A stretch of 64,000 bases of DNA from Hedera helix (Eukaryota; Streptophyta; Magnoliopsida; Apiales; Araliaceae). Under the pieces are notes generated by a model, which made no database searches, had not been told where the DNA came from, and saw only the letters and a program-made list of their open reading frames with translations. The stretch is from NCBI GenBank assembly GCA_947179155.2, contig OX359275.1, positions 637,501-701,500 of the forward strand, written 5' to 3'. The first letter of the stretch is position 1. Every line of letters starts with the position of its first letter. Shown piece by piece: positions 40,574 to 51,975 of this stretch. Both the position numbers and the translations under genes were made by a program.

Positions 40574-40686
40574 CTCTTTAGATTAACATGTTTTCTTGGC
40601 AAATTTGCAGGGTATTTCCAGGGGAGGCTTGTGACAATTTAGGAGGAGAGTTCTGTGAGCCCGAATACCAGACTGGAGTTTACTAG
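39904..40686 (+). CDS. LIR1: LIR1, light-regulated thylakoid anchor for ferredoxin-NADP reductase (exon 1 frameshifted)
   Basis: Three exons: 39904-40138, 40275-40433 and 40611-40686. The mature part carries two copies of the family motif, VFPAEACETVGGEAC in exon 2 and VFPGEACDNLGGEFC in exon 3, ending EYQTGVY-stop. LIR1 is a small chloroplast protein that binds leaf-type FNR and promotes its attachment to TIC62/TROL at the thylakoid. The N-terminus from MMQQASLC looks like a transit peptide. That frame, however, stops at 40060-40062, while the conserved mature frame (KIKVIAATT) is offset by one base. The change of frame falls at or near the A4 run at 40050-40053. No in-frame ATG precedes the mature part. 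Either an indel inactivated the gene or a base is missing in the assembly. Confidence 0.85.
40507..40571. repeat. (TA)n microsatellite in LIR1 intron 2
   Basis: About 64 bp of TA dinucleotides, 40 bp before the third exon's acceptor. Confidence 0.95.
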
Positions 40687-41514
40687 AAGATATGTCGTAC
40701 AGCCTAATGTTCAGTCTTTCAAGTATTAGTACTATTTTATCTTTTTTGGTTTACTTCTACTTTTTTCTTTTTTTTCTAACCATCTCGACTTCAAATATTG
40801 TGTTTGTTAACTGAGAGTGTACATAAAGGAGTCGAAGAATAATGTATTTGTATTGAATGATATGTGAGCTTAAGATGTGCAAAAAGGCTGTAGAGGAAGT
40901 GTGGGGATGATTGCTATCTATCTCAAATAGTGATCATCAAGTTTAATCGCCTTCCTTCCCTCAAGTAATACGACATCAGTTTTTGATCAAGTTAATTTAA
41001 CTATATCCCGGAGTTGGCGTATTGAGAATTCACCAGAAACAATTTGAAGTCCAAGTTGGTAGATTTCCTGCAGATTGTCAGTAGATCAAGCATCAACTAA
41101 GAATAAGATCTTGGATACCCGAGTGATGCAAGTAGCAAGAAATAAGATATGGTAATGTGAAATGTGAAAGGGCAGAAGAGGATAAAGTGATTATCACAAA
41201 TGCTGCATGATATCCTCTCAATAAGCACCAAAAGTCATACTAGTTAAAAACTAGAATTCAACAAATGATGGGAATGAACTTACCGAAATTCAATTCCTAT
41301 AACTTGATTTGTTGTTCAAGTCCAAAAGATATGGAGATTTCACTTCCTCTTCTTGAAATAGAGAAATGATCATATATGAGCATCAGAGTCGGGGATGCAA
41401 TTATGTACAAGCAAGTTGTTGAAAACAACAGAGAGATGATGTGTTTGTACATCTCATAAGTTCAATGAGGATTGTGTTTTTATAAACAAACAAACAAACT
41501 TGAAAATGTTACTG
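40687..41514. other. Intergenic region between convergent LIR1 and P-loop ATPase genes
   Basis: The 3' UTRs of two convergent genes and short spacer DNA. No coding potential or repeat recognised. Confidence 0.6.
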
Positions 41515-43263
41515 TTATAGGTATTTATTGCTTTCCATGTCTTCATTTATTCCTTCCAAAACCAGATACTGAAGAGCTATGGAGTATTTAGCAGTTCTCA
41601 TCCTCTGCAACTCCAAGTTTGAAGGACCCAAATAGATGTTCTTCTTGAGAAAAAATGATCCAGAGCCATCACCTACCCAATTAAACCCTCTATGTAAACA
41701 ATCAAATAAGATTTAAACAACTAAAAATACTGTACCTTTACCAAAATTTGAATAAGTAAGTAAACAAAGAAAAGTGGATCATGATGAACCAGACAATTTT
41801 TATAAATCATACACTGAAATCATGTAGCACTACAAAAAGCAACGACTAACCTTTAATGGTGTAAATGGATGAGACCCATCTCTTATAAATGTATAGCAAC
41901 CTAGGCAAGTCACCATGGTGTGTATCAGAGAGTAGAAGTTTACACGGCCCTGTTTCACTGTCATTGGGATTCCTTTAAGTTAGAGTATCGGATATTACTG
42001 ACACTTACTATTCATCAGAACGTGAAAAGTAAAGAAACTCAAGCATCATATATACAGGCTTGACTTAAGCAGTAGTTAGCTGCTTACTTAGCATGAATAA
42101 TGGCGTTGTGACATAGAGCTAAAGTTTTCACTATTGCCAAGTCTCTTCCCCGAGGATTATTGTATCTCTCTTGGCAGTATCTTCAACAAACAAAGGGAGC
42201 ATAAACAGGAAACGAAATCTGGTTTTTGCTTAAATAAAGTTATTTTGGAAATTGAAAGTTGGAGTCATGAAATGGGAGGGGAGAGTACCTATCATCAAAG
42301 AGGTCTCCAAAATCATCGATAATAACTAAAACAGGAAACGTATCATGCAGGTGAAAGGCAGCAAAGTAGTTATTGAGGCCTTCAATATCATTCACATACC
42401 TTAGATGAATCAAACATTAGCAAAAAGGGAATAATTAGTTGCCACTGCCTAACACAAGAGTAGAATTGAGTGATATTAAGTGTTGAAATTAAGAAGTACA
42501 TGGATTACTGATGGTTAAGAGAAGGTTCCTTACTTCATTTGTATGTGCTGAAATACATGAGAAGATGGATCAACACCCTGAAAATAAGATTACATACATA
42601 TATGTAAATTTAGATCAAAGGAAGCTATTTATATGTTTGTAATTAAATAATAAGTAGTGCAACTAACCAAAAAGAAAGATATACGGTATAGAATAGAATA
42701 GAGGTACTTAGTACCTGGGAAAGATAAGGAGGTTTGGTTTCTAATCTGCGGCGGTTGCAGATGAACACCACTGGTGGCGGCCTATTATCGCCACTTGCTG
42801 CTGCGGCTGCCGAGTTAAATGCGTACTGGAACAGTAATGACGTCTTCCCTCTACATTAATACAAATTACAATACAATATCATCACGCCACATTTTGGATT
42901 TGGACCGTCAATTTTTCCCCCTTTCCTCTTTTTTTTGTGTGTGTACCTCATCCCTGATTATAACACTAAAATTTGACTTACACAATTATCGATCAAACTT
43001 GAGTAGTTATTGTCTCTCATTAGAGGAGAATGCAACATGTGAACAAGCATATAATTAAAATAAAATAAAATTAATTGGCCACCGGCGGCGTGTTTTTGTA
43101 ACTTACTTACGGTGAAGATATAAGAGAGAGAGATTAGTAAGACGTACGAGGAAGGAGGGCCAGAGATAAGAATGAGAGGGTCGGATTGGGTGGCGTCACT
43201 AAGATCTGTTTCCCAACTGCTGCTGCTGCTGTTCGTCTTCGTCGAGAAGAATTTCTCTACCAT
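41515..43263 (-). CDS. Small RecA/RAD51-like P-loop ATPase (possibly SWSAP1-like)
   Basis: Seven exons on the reverse strand: 43148-43263, 42715-42850, 42534-42577, 42289-42399, 42088-42165, 41851-41957 and 41515-41672. All phases agree and give about 249 residues from ATG 43263 to TAA. The Walker A box GPPSSGKTSLLFQYAF is assembled across the exon 1-2 junction. Walker B is PVLVIIDDFGDLF in exon 4. Later segments read RGRDLAIVKTLALCHNAI and GSGSFFLKNIY. The size and a lone ATPase core resemble SWSAP1, the partner of SWIM-domain recombination factors, but that assignment rests on fold and length only. In-frame non-ATG codons extend upstream to 43323 and are not needed. Convergent with LIR1. 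Confidence 0.85.
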
Positions 43264-43323
43264 GCCACCGCCTCCCGCTGCTGCCAACCCCCGATTCTTG
43301 TAGAAGAATGATGATTTCCGCAA

Positions 43324-44255
43324 TTTTTTTTAAACTAACAAGCAAAATCAAAGGTAGGGACGGTCAATTGATACTTTTATAAATAAAATTTAATAATTTT
43401 ATTTTTATACGAGTCTAAGATTTATTTAATATTTATGTAATTTTTTTTTTATAAAATTATTATTTTTATTCGTAAAAATTTCAATTCTCCATGTTTAAAC
43501 TCTCAACAGTAACTTTCAATATTTATTTTCACATGAGACGGGCAGAAACAAACCCTTTGTCCCACAAAATTTAGATTTTAAAAGTTTCTTAGTAAAAATA
43601 TAATATGTTGCAATATTTATGGAACGGAACGGAACGGAACGGGAGAGTATAATATATTTGAAAATCTTTTTCTTTATATAAAAAATTATTAACCCATCTA
43701 ATATTTTCTTAGATTTTGTATAACACATGTACTTAAATTATTATTTTCTTAATAACAAAAAAATTATCTGATAAATTAAATGCAAACTCTCCCATATTTA
43801 AATCGTGTATTTTTTTAATGTAAACAAATGAAGAAAAAAGAAACAAGGTGCAACACCTCCCTCAAGTTTGTAGAAATAGTTTGAGTCTTTGACCATTTAC
43901 GTTGAAGATTTTTTCATTTTTTAAATTTTCTACATCAATGGCTCCACGAGGTATACCATCTTTACTACGAAAGGTCTGGTCTATCCATCGAGATCTCAAT
44001 TTCCCAAGAAACATATGTAGCATAGAGTTATTTAGGAGAACTTTTTAACCAACGAAAAATGATTTTCTGAAAATTAATTTATTATGAATTTTTTATGTTC
44101 TTTCTTTATAAATCTTGGCATTCTCATATGCATCATTTTTAAGTTCGTTTGATTCAATCAATTGTAATTTTCTATGACTCCCGCCAGTAGACATATCAAA
44201 GTTCAACTCTTTAATAGCCCATAAAACACTATATTCTAGTTCAACAGGCAAGTGA
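43324..44255. other. Intergenic, upstream of the P-loop ATPase gene
   Basis: AT-rich DNA with a short (GGAAC)n run at 43621-43640. No gene recognised. Confidence 0.6.
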
Positions 44256-46114
44256 TGTTAGTACAAATGTTTGGTTGATTTGATGATGACTATATAAATG
44301 GTTGGTAAATTTAATTATGTTAGTACAAATGATTAATATAATAACGATGTGGTTGACAATGTACTAATAGTTCATTTGCGCGCATGGATGAAATGATAAA
44401 GTATTAAAGTATATTTATAATCAGCAGCTTTTGTACAGTCCTTAAATAAAAATTGATGTACAAGGACTTAGATTAGAAGATCAAATTTATTAGGTTAATC
44501 TGATAAAGAAATCATATGTAGTTCATTAAAATAGGACTTAGGGATCAAACTTGTTAGGTTGATTCAGTCTTGAAAGTATAATAAAATAGGAAGAATATCA
44601 AAATCAACTCAATAAAACAAAGAAGCAGCATAATTAGAAAAGAAGGAAGAAAACTGAAAGTTCGTAGAACAGAACAGTTAAATCGTTCAGTGAGATACTC
44701 AAGACTTAAGTCTATGATGCCAGAATTATCAAATGCAGAATAAAGAGATCGTTGAACAGAATTATCAAAAAAATTAAAGAGATAGCAAAACAAAATGTTC
44801 AAAATTTGTTGAGTAAGATCTCAGGTTTAACTCAACGATACATAACTCTCAAATCGCAGGATAAAGATTCAGAATCCATGATCGTTGAATAAAGTGAAGA
44901 AAGTATAGTGCAAAACAAAGGAAATTGCTGAATTGAAAATGAGCTAAATTCATTAAGGACAACAAAAATTGAATAACAAGCTGAAGAATTATAAGAGATT
45001 CTGTAATAACAAAAGAATGCTTAAGCACAAGATTTGGATAAATCAGGATTACTTCAAAACAGGAGAAGGAATTAGAAAGAGAAAATCATTTCTCAAGATC
45101 AATATAGAAAGAAGAGTTTGTAGAGTTCTATCAAGCATGTTCATCACAACACAACAAAAATTATAAACACTAGCTAAAGAAATGATTATTAAAGCTCACA
45201 GATACTGAGTAAGTCAAAGTACTCAAAATTGTATAATGAAGCTAAATTGAATATCCTTAGATCGTTGAGTTACAGATATCGTTGAGCTACAAATATCGTT
45301 GAGCCATATCAGAATGTAGAGTCATAACATTGATGAGTTGTCTCAGTGCTGTACCTATCAGAGTTTGCAAAGCCAAAGACACTAAGAGATGGATTCCCTA
45401 CAACAAATGATTTGGATTATCTTACCAAAGAATTCTTCATCAAAGAAGTAAATTGAAGTAAACTAGCTGAAGAAGACAAGGAACAGAGAATAACTTAGCA
45501 ACAACTTGCTTATCAGGAGAAAGAAAATACGCTGTTAAGCAAAAGAAATGCAGCGCTTAGATATAGTACAAACTGACAGAAGTATAACCTTCGGGCGAAG
45601 TTCAGGCAGAATTGAACAAAGGGTCAAATAAAGAGAATGACATCAATTAAGGCAAGTATGGACAACGAGATATGAAGAGAAAGTAGATGACACATGGTAT
45701 CCACTATAGCAAAAGAAGTGCTGAACAAAGACAAAGTGGTACTTACATCACTATAAACGTCAAGTGCCCAAATAAGGGGGAGCTAGTCAAGTTAATGAAG
45801 AAAGCAGACATGAGAATGGCATCAAAATCAAGTTTGAAGAAGGAGAAGTCATAGTTCTCAGGAAATGAACTAAAACTAACTTGAAGATTATCAAATGACT
45901 CTAGACAAATAAAGTGAGAATGGAATACCGCAAAGCTCATAGTTCATAAAGATAACTCATAATTGGTAGAGCAAAGAAGACTTCACAAATATAGCTCTAA
46001 GTTCGTAAAGCAGAATGAATTTTCGTAGAGCTGAAGAACTGTGAAGTTGGTCAAAGTGTCTAACAGATTGAAAAGTAGAATGCAGGATCATTGAACAGCA
46101 ATAGACACAGAAAG

Positions 46115-49100
46115 TGTGACGCCCCCAAATCTGAGCCCACACAGCCCAAACTTGAGTCGTCAAAAGACTACAACAAAATTATTACAACAAAGCACAACGT
46201 ACAACAATACAGTGTATAATAATACACAACTAAGTCTTCACTATTATTGCCACACTATTTTACAACACGTGAAGACTACGACAGCTATTCCTCGGACTCT
46301 CACTCCATCCCCCGGCTAGACCCTGTTACGTTTTCATCTCCTGTTGAAAAATAATGGAACAAAAGAAAGGGTGAGCTCAAATAGCCCAGTAAGAAATATC
46401 ATGACTAAGATAATGACGAATAATTTATCATTAGCCTTCAATAGTTGAGTTCTTGATAGAATACAATAGACTACAAGGTTTATATCAAAAACTGCAGTTA
46501 AATTCTTGAACAATGTTCAGATCAATAATAGCAGCGGAATGAGCAATCTATTAGAAGAATAATGCAGACCATAATGTCCACTCGCTTTTCTTTTTAGTAA
46601 AAACATCATCAACTTTTATCATCTGAAATACCATTAGTCAAGATAATACAACTTCGTAGTTCCTGGTCATAATCATGCAGATCAACAGTTCATCTTTGCA
46701 CTACGGGCCAAAGACATTCAATATAACACCAACGGTCATGATTATACCAGATTCAGCCTTTGGTCATAATCATACCAACCAACAGTTCATCTTTGCACTA
46801 CGGGCCAAAGAGAACATTCACCACGTGCCATAAAAGACACCGAACAGATGTATCGCCTTTAACCTAGTATATCGCCTTTAACCTATCATCTGTTCAACAA
46901 TTATATCACATATGTGCCCCCGGCCACATATATTCACAACAGCTTGATTCTTGATGATTAATACAAATAATAGTGATACAAATGATGAACAGAAGAACAG
47001 GATAAACAATAAGTATCGGAAGTTTACTTTGTGCAGATTCAAATAATGTCCAAATTGCCAACATGATGTGGAGTGAAATTATTCAAGATCCACAGTTCAG
47101 AATAACGATTACAGTTCAATAGAAATGTTCAGAAAAATAGGAAGGTTCAGTTGAAATAGTGAAGTTCAACTATTATGGAATATATAATATTTTCAGGAAT
47201 TATAGAAACAATAGTTCCATAATAAGTTTCGATTTAGGTGTATGAAAGAAAATAATATCACTTACCGTAGCAGGTTTGATTAACAAAAGGTGAAGGAAAT
47301 TAATATCCCTTACCATAGTAATTTTGAATAATGGAAGATGAAAAAGATGGTATCCCTTATGAGTATAAAGGAAAATAATATCACTTACGAATATGGAATA
47401 AAAGTGTCATGTGATAATTCGTGTAGACAAATTATTTCCACACGAGACAAATAAAAAGGGTTATTCACCAACAGGCGGTAATCCGCGCCGTAAGGTTATT
47501 CCCATCAATTTGAATACGAAGAGTTATTCACCAAACAGGCGGTAATCCGCGCCGTAAGGTTATTCCCATCAATTTGAATACGAAGAGTTATTCACCAAAC
47601 AGACGGTAATCCGCATCGTAAGGTTATTCTCAAAGATTAATAAAGAAGGAATACAAAAGGTTATTCACCAACAGGCGGTAATCCGCGCCGTAAGGTTATT
47701 CCCACAAATTAATACATGGAAATAAATGGCACAAGAAAGAAACGATATTATTTTCGAGAATCAAAGAATGATAATCCCTTCCAGTAAGAAAGAAAATAAT
47801 ATCCATTTAGGATGATGAAAAGAATGATACCCCTTACCGTAGTAAGTTTAAATAATAGAAGATGAAAGAATATGATATTCCTTACCTTAACACGTGACTG
47901 GATATTGATTTAAATGAGGTTGATCAACCTATATATTTTTAATAAAATTAGTAATTACCACATATAAATTTCAAAGTGTATGATAATTTGTATAATATAA
48001 ACTATCAAAATTATATATATTTAACATAATTTTTGTAGTATAATATAACTACTTTAAAATAGTTTTTAAAATAATATTCCAAAATAAATCTTCCAAAGAA
48101 AGTTTTTAAAAATGAATCTTCTCAGAGAAGAGTCTTCTAAAGGAAGATTTGTGAATACCGTGAAAAATAGGAATTTATAAAATTACTACTCTTTAATAAA
48201 AGACTTGCTTGAAAATTTTCTACACTCCTTTTGGCTTTCAAACACTCAAAATAACCTTACAATTCTCAGAGAAAACTCATAAAATTCTTATAGAAAAATT
48301 TTATGTTTTAAGTGTGATTTTTCTATTCAGCTGAGCAAGCTATTTATAGGAGAAAAAATGTTACTATGCGCGGTAGGTGGCAGCAGGCGTGATACATGCC
48401 TGCCTCATTCTTTCTAAATTGGCAGCAGTCGGCTGCCAACCTTCCAGCTCAATTCTCACATTTTAATTTGATGTGGCCCCCACATGGGGTCCACATGTTA
48501 CTATTCACATTACTATTCACGTTACTATTTCAAATAGTAAAATTAATTAATTTAATTTAATTTTATTTATTTATTCTTCCTGTGGGTCCAACATATAATA
48601 AAATAATGCTACAACAATAATTCAACAATAATGTAATAAACACGTTACTGATTATTATTAATTTAATAATATAAATTACAGTATATTTGCAACCTTGACA
48701 ATTATTAGGTTCAATAATTTTAAAAACAGTGCAACAACAATTATTGAGTCAATGATATGAAATACAGTGTAATGACAATTATTGAATCAATAATGCAAAA
48801 TACTGTGTAACAACAATTATTGAATTGATAATATAAAATATTATGCAGTGACAATTATTGATGAAATGATGCGTAACAGTTACGGTGTCAATTATCAGAC
48901 CAATAATATGAGACACTGTGCAATATCGTGTGCTACAGAAAATATCATAATTTACCGTATGCTACTATTCTTTTATCACCAGTATTTTAACAGTTTCGTT
49001 GACTATTTTTATTTAAAAAGGTTATTTCTGTCGTTTTCTATATCCGACAAATATTCCGTTGTGGGGTCCACCAATAATTAGTTATTTCGGCGCCGTCGTA

Positions 49101-49291
49101 CGACCCGAATATTCCCCGACAAAATGAATATTCCCCGACAAAACGAATATTGTCCGACAAAATAAAATTTGCACATAACATCCTTAACTTTCAATTTCGT
49201 CAATTTAACCGCTTACTGTTTCATAAAAAAATATATATATATATATGAAGAAAAATTAAATTTTATATTTCATAAAATTCGGGGTCTTACA
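46115..49291 (-). mobile_element. Solo LTR (~3.2 kb), Ty3/gypsy-like
   Basis: Read on -, it starts TGTAAGACCCCGAATTTTA and ends GGGGGCGTCACA. It has an exact 5-bp duplication, GAAAG (46110-46114 and 49292-49296), and contains no internal coding region. A TATAAATA box on - lies at 48341-48348. Single LTRs of this kind arise by recombination between the two LTRs of a full element. The TGTAAGACCCC start is common in plant chromovirus LTRs, an inference from memory. It contains a minisatellite at 47458-47715. Confidence 0.85.
47458..47715. repeat. Minisatellite, four ~64-bp units
   Basis: Units share GGTTATTCACCAACAGGCGG and TAATCCGCGCCGTAAGG, followed by a more variable tail. The third unit has several substitutions. 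The second solo LTR lacks this array. Confidence 0.9.
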
Positions 49292-50799
49292 GAAAGTCAT
49301 TGAACAATGCAATTATGAGATGTTGTCGAAGATTATAGAGTACTTTCATCATTCGCAAAGCAACTTACGTGAGTTAATCCAAGATCATGAGGTGAAATGA
49401 AGATCACAGAACAATTTGTTGAAACATACAATTAGCAGAGTCTGTAAATCGTAAAGCAGTTCGTAGAGTCATCAGAACGCATAGCTAATCATGGAACTGC
49501 ATATCGTAAAGCCAACCAAGTTAAACATCACAACTTTCAAAGAGCCATACGATTAGTCAAATCAGGTCTGATACGAAGCTGACAATGAGAAGTCTTGAAT
49601 GATGAGAAATTTAAGACATTAGCCGATCGTTAGATGTTTTAAAATATAAGGAAGAATAAGATGTATCTAATAGTTATTTTGACAATATGACGATTGCCAC
49701 ATGATTTTTATTTTTAGCATTTTGGAAAAGAATACAAAGCCGAAAACAAACTACTAATTACTTCAAAATATTAACATCAATAGATTATTTAAATCAAAGT
49801 ATCAAATGAAGTAACAGCTACTCTGTAACGAACAAATCATTGAACATAACTCTATAATATAAACTCCCATTTAAAATTCAAGTGAGAGAGAAGAGACCGA
49901 TGCAGAAATCAGGTCTGAAAAAGAAAGAGATAAGAAGCTTGCTAGCATAGAGGAAAATAGATGCCTAAATCGTAAAGTGAAAGAAAATAAGAGAGAAGAA
50001 AATGAGAAGAAGATCGATTTGCTGAATAAACATATCATCAACCTAAAATCAATATACACTTTGGAGGATCGACCAAATATTGATTTCCATAAAATCAAAG
50101 TAGAAGAGAAAAAGAATATCAAATGACTCTAGAGATCAATGTCAAAGAGAAATCGCTTAGCTGCTAAGTTTCATAAGATAAAGATGACTTAATACCAACT
50201 TAGCAGCAACTTAATCACCATAATCAACTATAGTAAAAGACGAGACTTAGTAACTCACCTAATTCTAAGTGAATCAGACCCTAAGTGGGATGGATTGAGT
50301 GTCCAATGGTGATTGTTCTTAGTGAATCTTGGTCTGAGTGACATGTGCCAAGTCTGAGTAACTTGAAGGAATATTAGTGATTCAGTGTTGTAATAGATCT
50401 TAGTCATTTGATTGTAGTGATTGAGAATATCCTTAGTGGATTCCCTACCAGGAATGCAGAAGAGTGGACTAGGAGATATTTGTGTTTCGAACCGCTTAAA
50501 AAATCTTTGTGTCTTCTTTTATCTCTTTACTACTTACATTATACCTATCATAATTGTTATAATTGCTTTAACTGTTTTTACATATTGCAATAACTTCTCA
50601 GTAGCATAACTTAAAACTAGAATTGTAAATTTACAATCTCATATCAGAAATAGATTTTTACCAAATTAACATTTCTGCTGCAATAACAAAAAGTAAACTA
50701 CTTAGTAATAGTGCTTTAGATAAGTAAATGTGTTTGAAACATAAATGATCTATTCAACCCCCTTTTCTAGATCACTTTTGTACCATCTGAAATAAAACG

Positions 50800-51230
50800 T
50801 GACATGTTTTTTCAAACACAACACTATAAGGTGACATACCTAAGTTGGTCTTAAAGACAGTATAGTAGGCCCACAAAACATCTAACAATTTAAAGGACCA
50901 ATTTTTCCTATTAGCACTCACCGTTTTCTCTTAAATTTATTTGATTTACCTGTTAAAGACCACAACTTGACCGCTTTTTTGAGGATGATAAGCAGTAGCC
51001 AACTTGTGGGTAATGGAGTATTTTTTTAGCAAAGTTTTAAATGGACGATTGCGAAAATGTTTCCCTTGATCATTAATTATGACTTTAGGGGTACCCAAAA
51101 AAAAGAAGATATATCTTCTCTTTGAAAAATTTGACAACTTTTTTATCATTGATCTCGGTCAATATCACTTCCACCTATTTAAATACATAATCAACCGCCA
51201 ATAAAATATATAAATTCCCAAAAAAAAATA
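50800..51230 (-). pseudogene. Gypsy-type integrase fragment
   Basis: On -, 50946-51149 reads TPKVIINDQGKHFRN...YSITHKLATAYHPQKSGQV, the integrase core with the second catalytic Asp (in NDQG) and the HPQ.SGQ motif typical of Ty3/gypsy. The sequence is truncated and shifted on both sides. Confidence 0.8.
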
Positions 51231-51300
51231 GGAAAGGACCCCTTAATATGTTATACTAAATTATTTATAACTAGAAAGAGTTTTCTTTTTTTCTTTTTTT

Positions 51301-51341
51301 GGGGGAGGGGAGGGGAGGGGAGGGGAGGGGGGGGGGGGGGG
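51301..51341 (+). repeat. (GGGGA)n / poly-G tract
   Basis: Five or six GGGGA units run into about 15 consecutive G. The tract follows a T/C-rich stretch at 51281-51300. Confidence 0.95.
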
Positions 51342-51975
51342 TTAGGCCCTGTTTGTTTACTAGTTAATGGATCTGAATCTGAATCGATAAGTTATTAAGT
51401 TTGTTTGATAAAAAAATAAATGACACTGAATGGTTCTGAATAGGACTGATTCGGTAAGCTTAAAAAATGGTGTTGATTCATTCAGGCCAAGATTTGAATG
51501 ATTTTTTTACTTAAATATCCTTCCATCAAATGGTTAATTACACTCCATACTTTATCTACATCATCTGCTCCCAATCTAGATCTAGGAATCGACGATGATG
51601 AAGAGTTATATACTCTATCCGATTCTTAGTGGAGGGGTTGCGTTCGTTTGAAGAAGATTGCTTTTGATTTGGGTATCCAGATTGGGTGAAAGATAAGGAG
51701 AGAAAAAAGAGAAGATGATGATTGTTGTTTGAAGATGGTGTTGGTAATGGAAATTGGTGCTGAAGACGGATGGATCTGAAACTTGAGGAATGAGGGGATT
51801 AAAATAATAAAGGGGTAATGATTTAATACACATAAGGAGAGGGATGGGATTAGAATCAATTATTAATACATTATTTTTTTTTAAAGATTATATATACTAG
51901 TATTTAATGTTAATATCCTCTGATATGCACATGCTCGTGCGTATGTAAATTAAATTCCATTTTTCAAAATCATTT
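51342..51975. other. Possible hAT-like remnant flanking the second solo LTR
   Basis: Begins TTAGGCCCTGTTTGTTT, a word often found at ends of plant hAT-like elements. A matching right end near 54690 (ATCAAACAGCAG) is weak. The solo LTR at 51976 would then be nested in it. No coding sequence is recognised. Confidence 0.3.

Larger units (their letters stand above)
44256..50800. mobile_element. Probable old Ty1/copia LTR remnant hosting a solo LTR
   Basis: Non-coding sequence with many GATCGTTGA/GTAGAGC-type words on both sides of the nested solo LTR. The segment at about 50280-50790 (a GTGGATTCCCTACCAGG-like word, then TTCAACCCCCTTTTCTAG) resembles the distal part of SIRE/Maximus copia LTRs. 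A TGTTAGTACAAATG word occurs twice near 44256-44330. I found no matching target duplication and no pol genes, so the boundaries are approximate and the class is tentative. Confidence 0.4.

Noticed and set aside
43264..43323. N-terminal extension of the P-loop ATPase
   Set aside because: The frame is open but starts with TTG and has no ATG. The ATG at 43263 gives a normal start.
44554..46163. Several 60-80 codon frames
   Set aside because: Phe/Leu-rich or low-complexity chance frames in repeat-derived AT-rich DNA.
47458..47715. CRISPR-like repeat array
   Set aside because: The repeats abut with near-identical 'spacers' and lie in a plant LTR, so it is a minisatellite.
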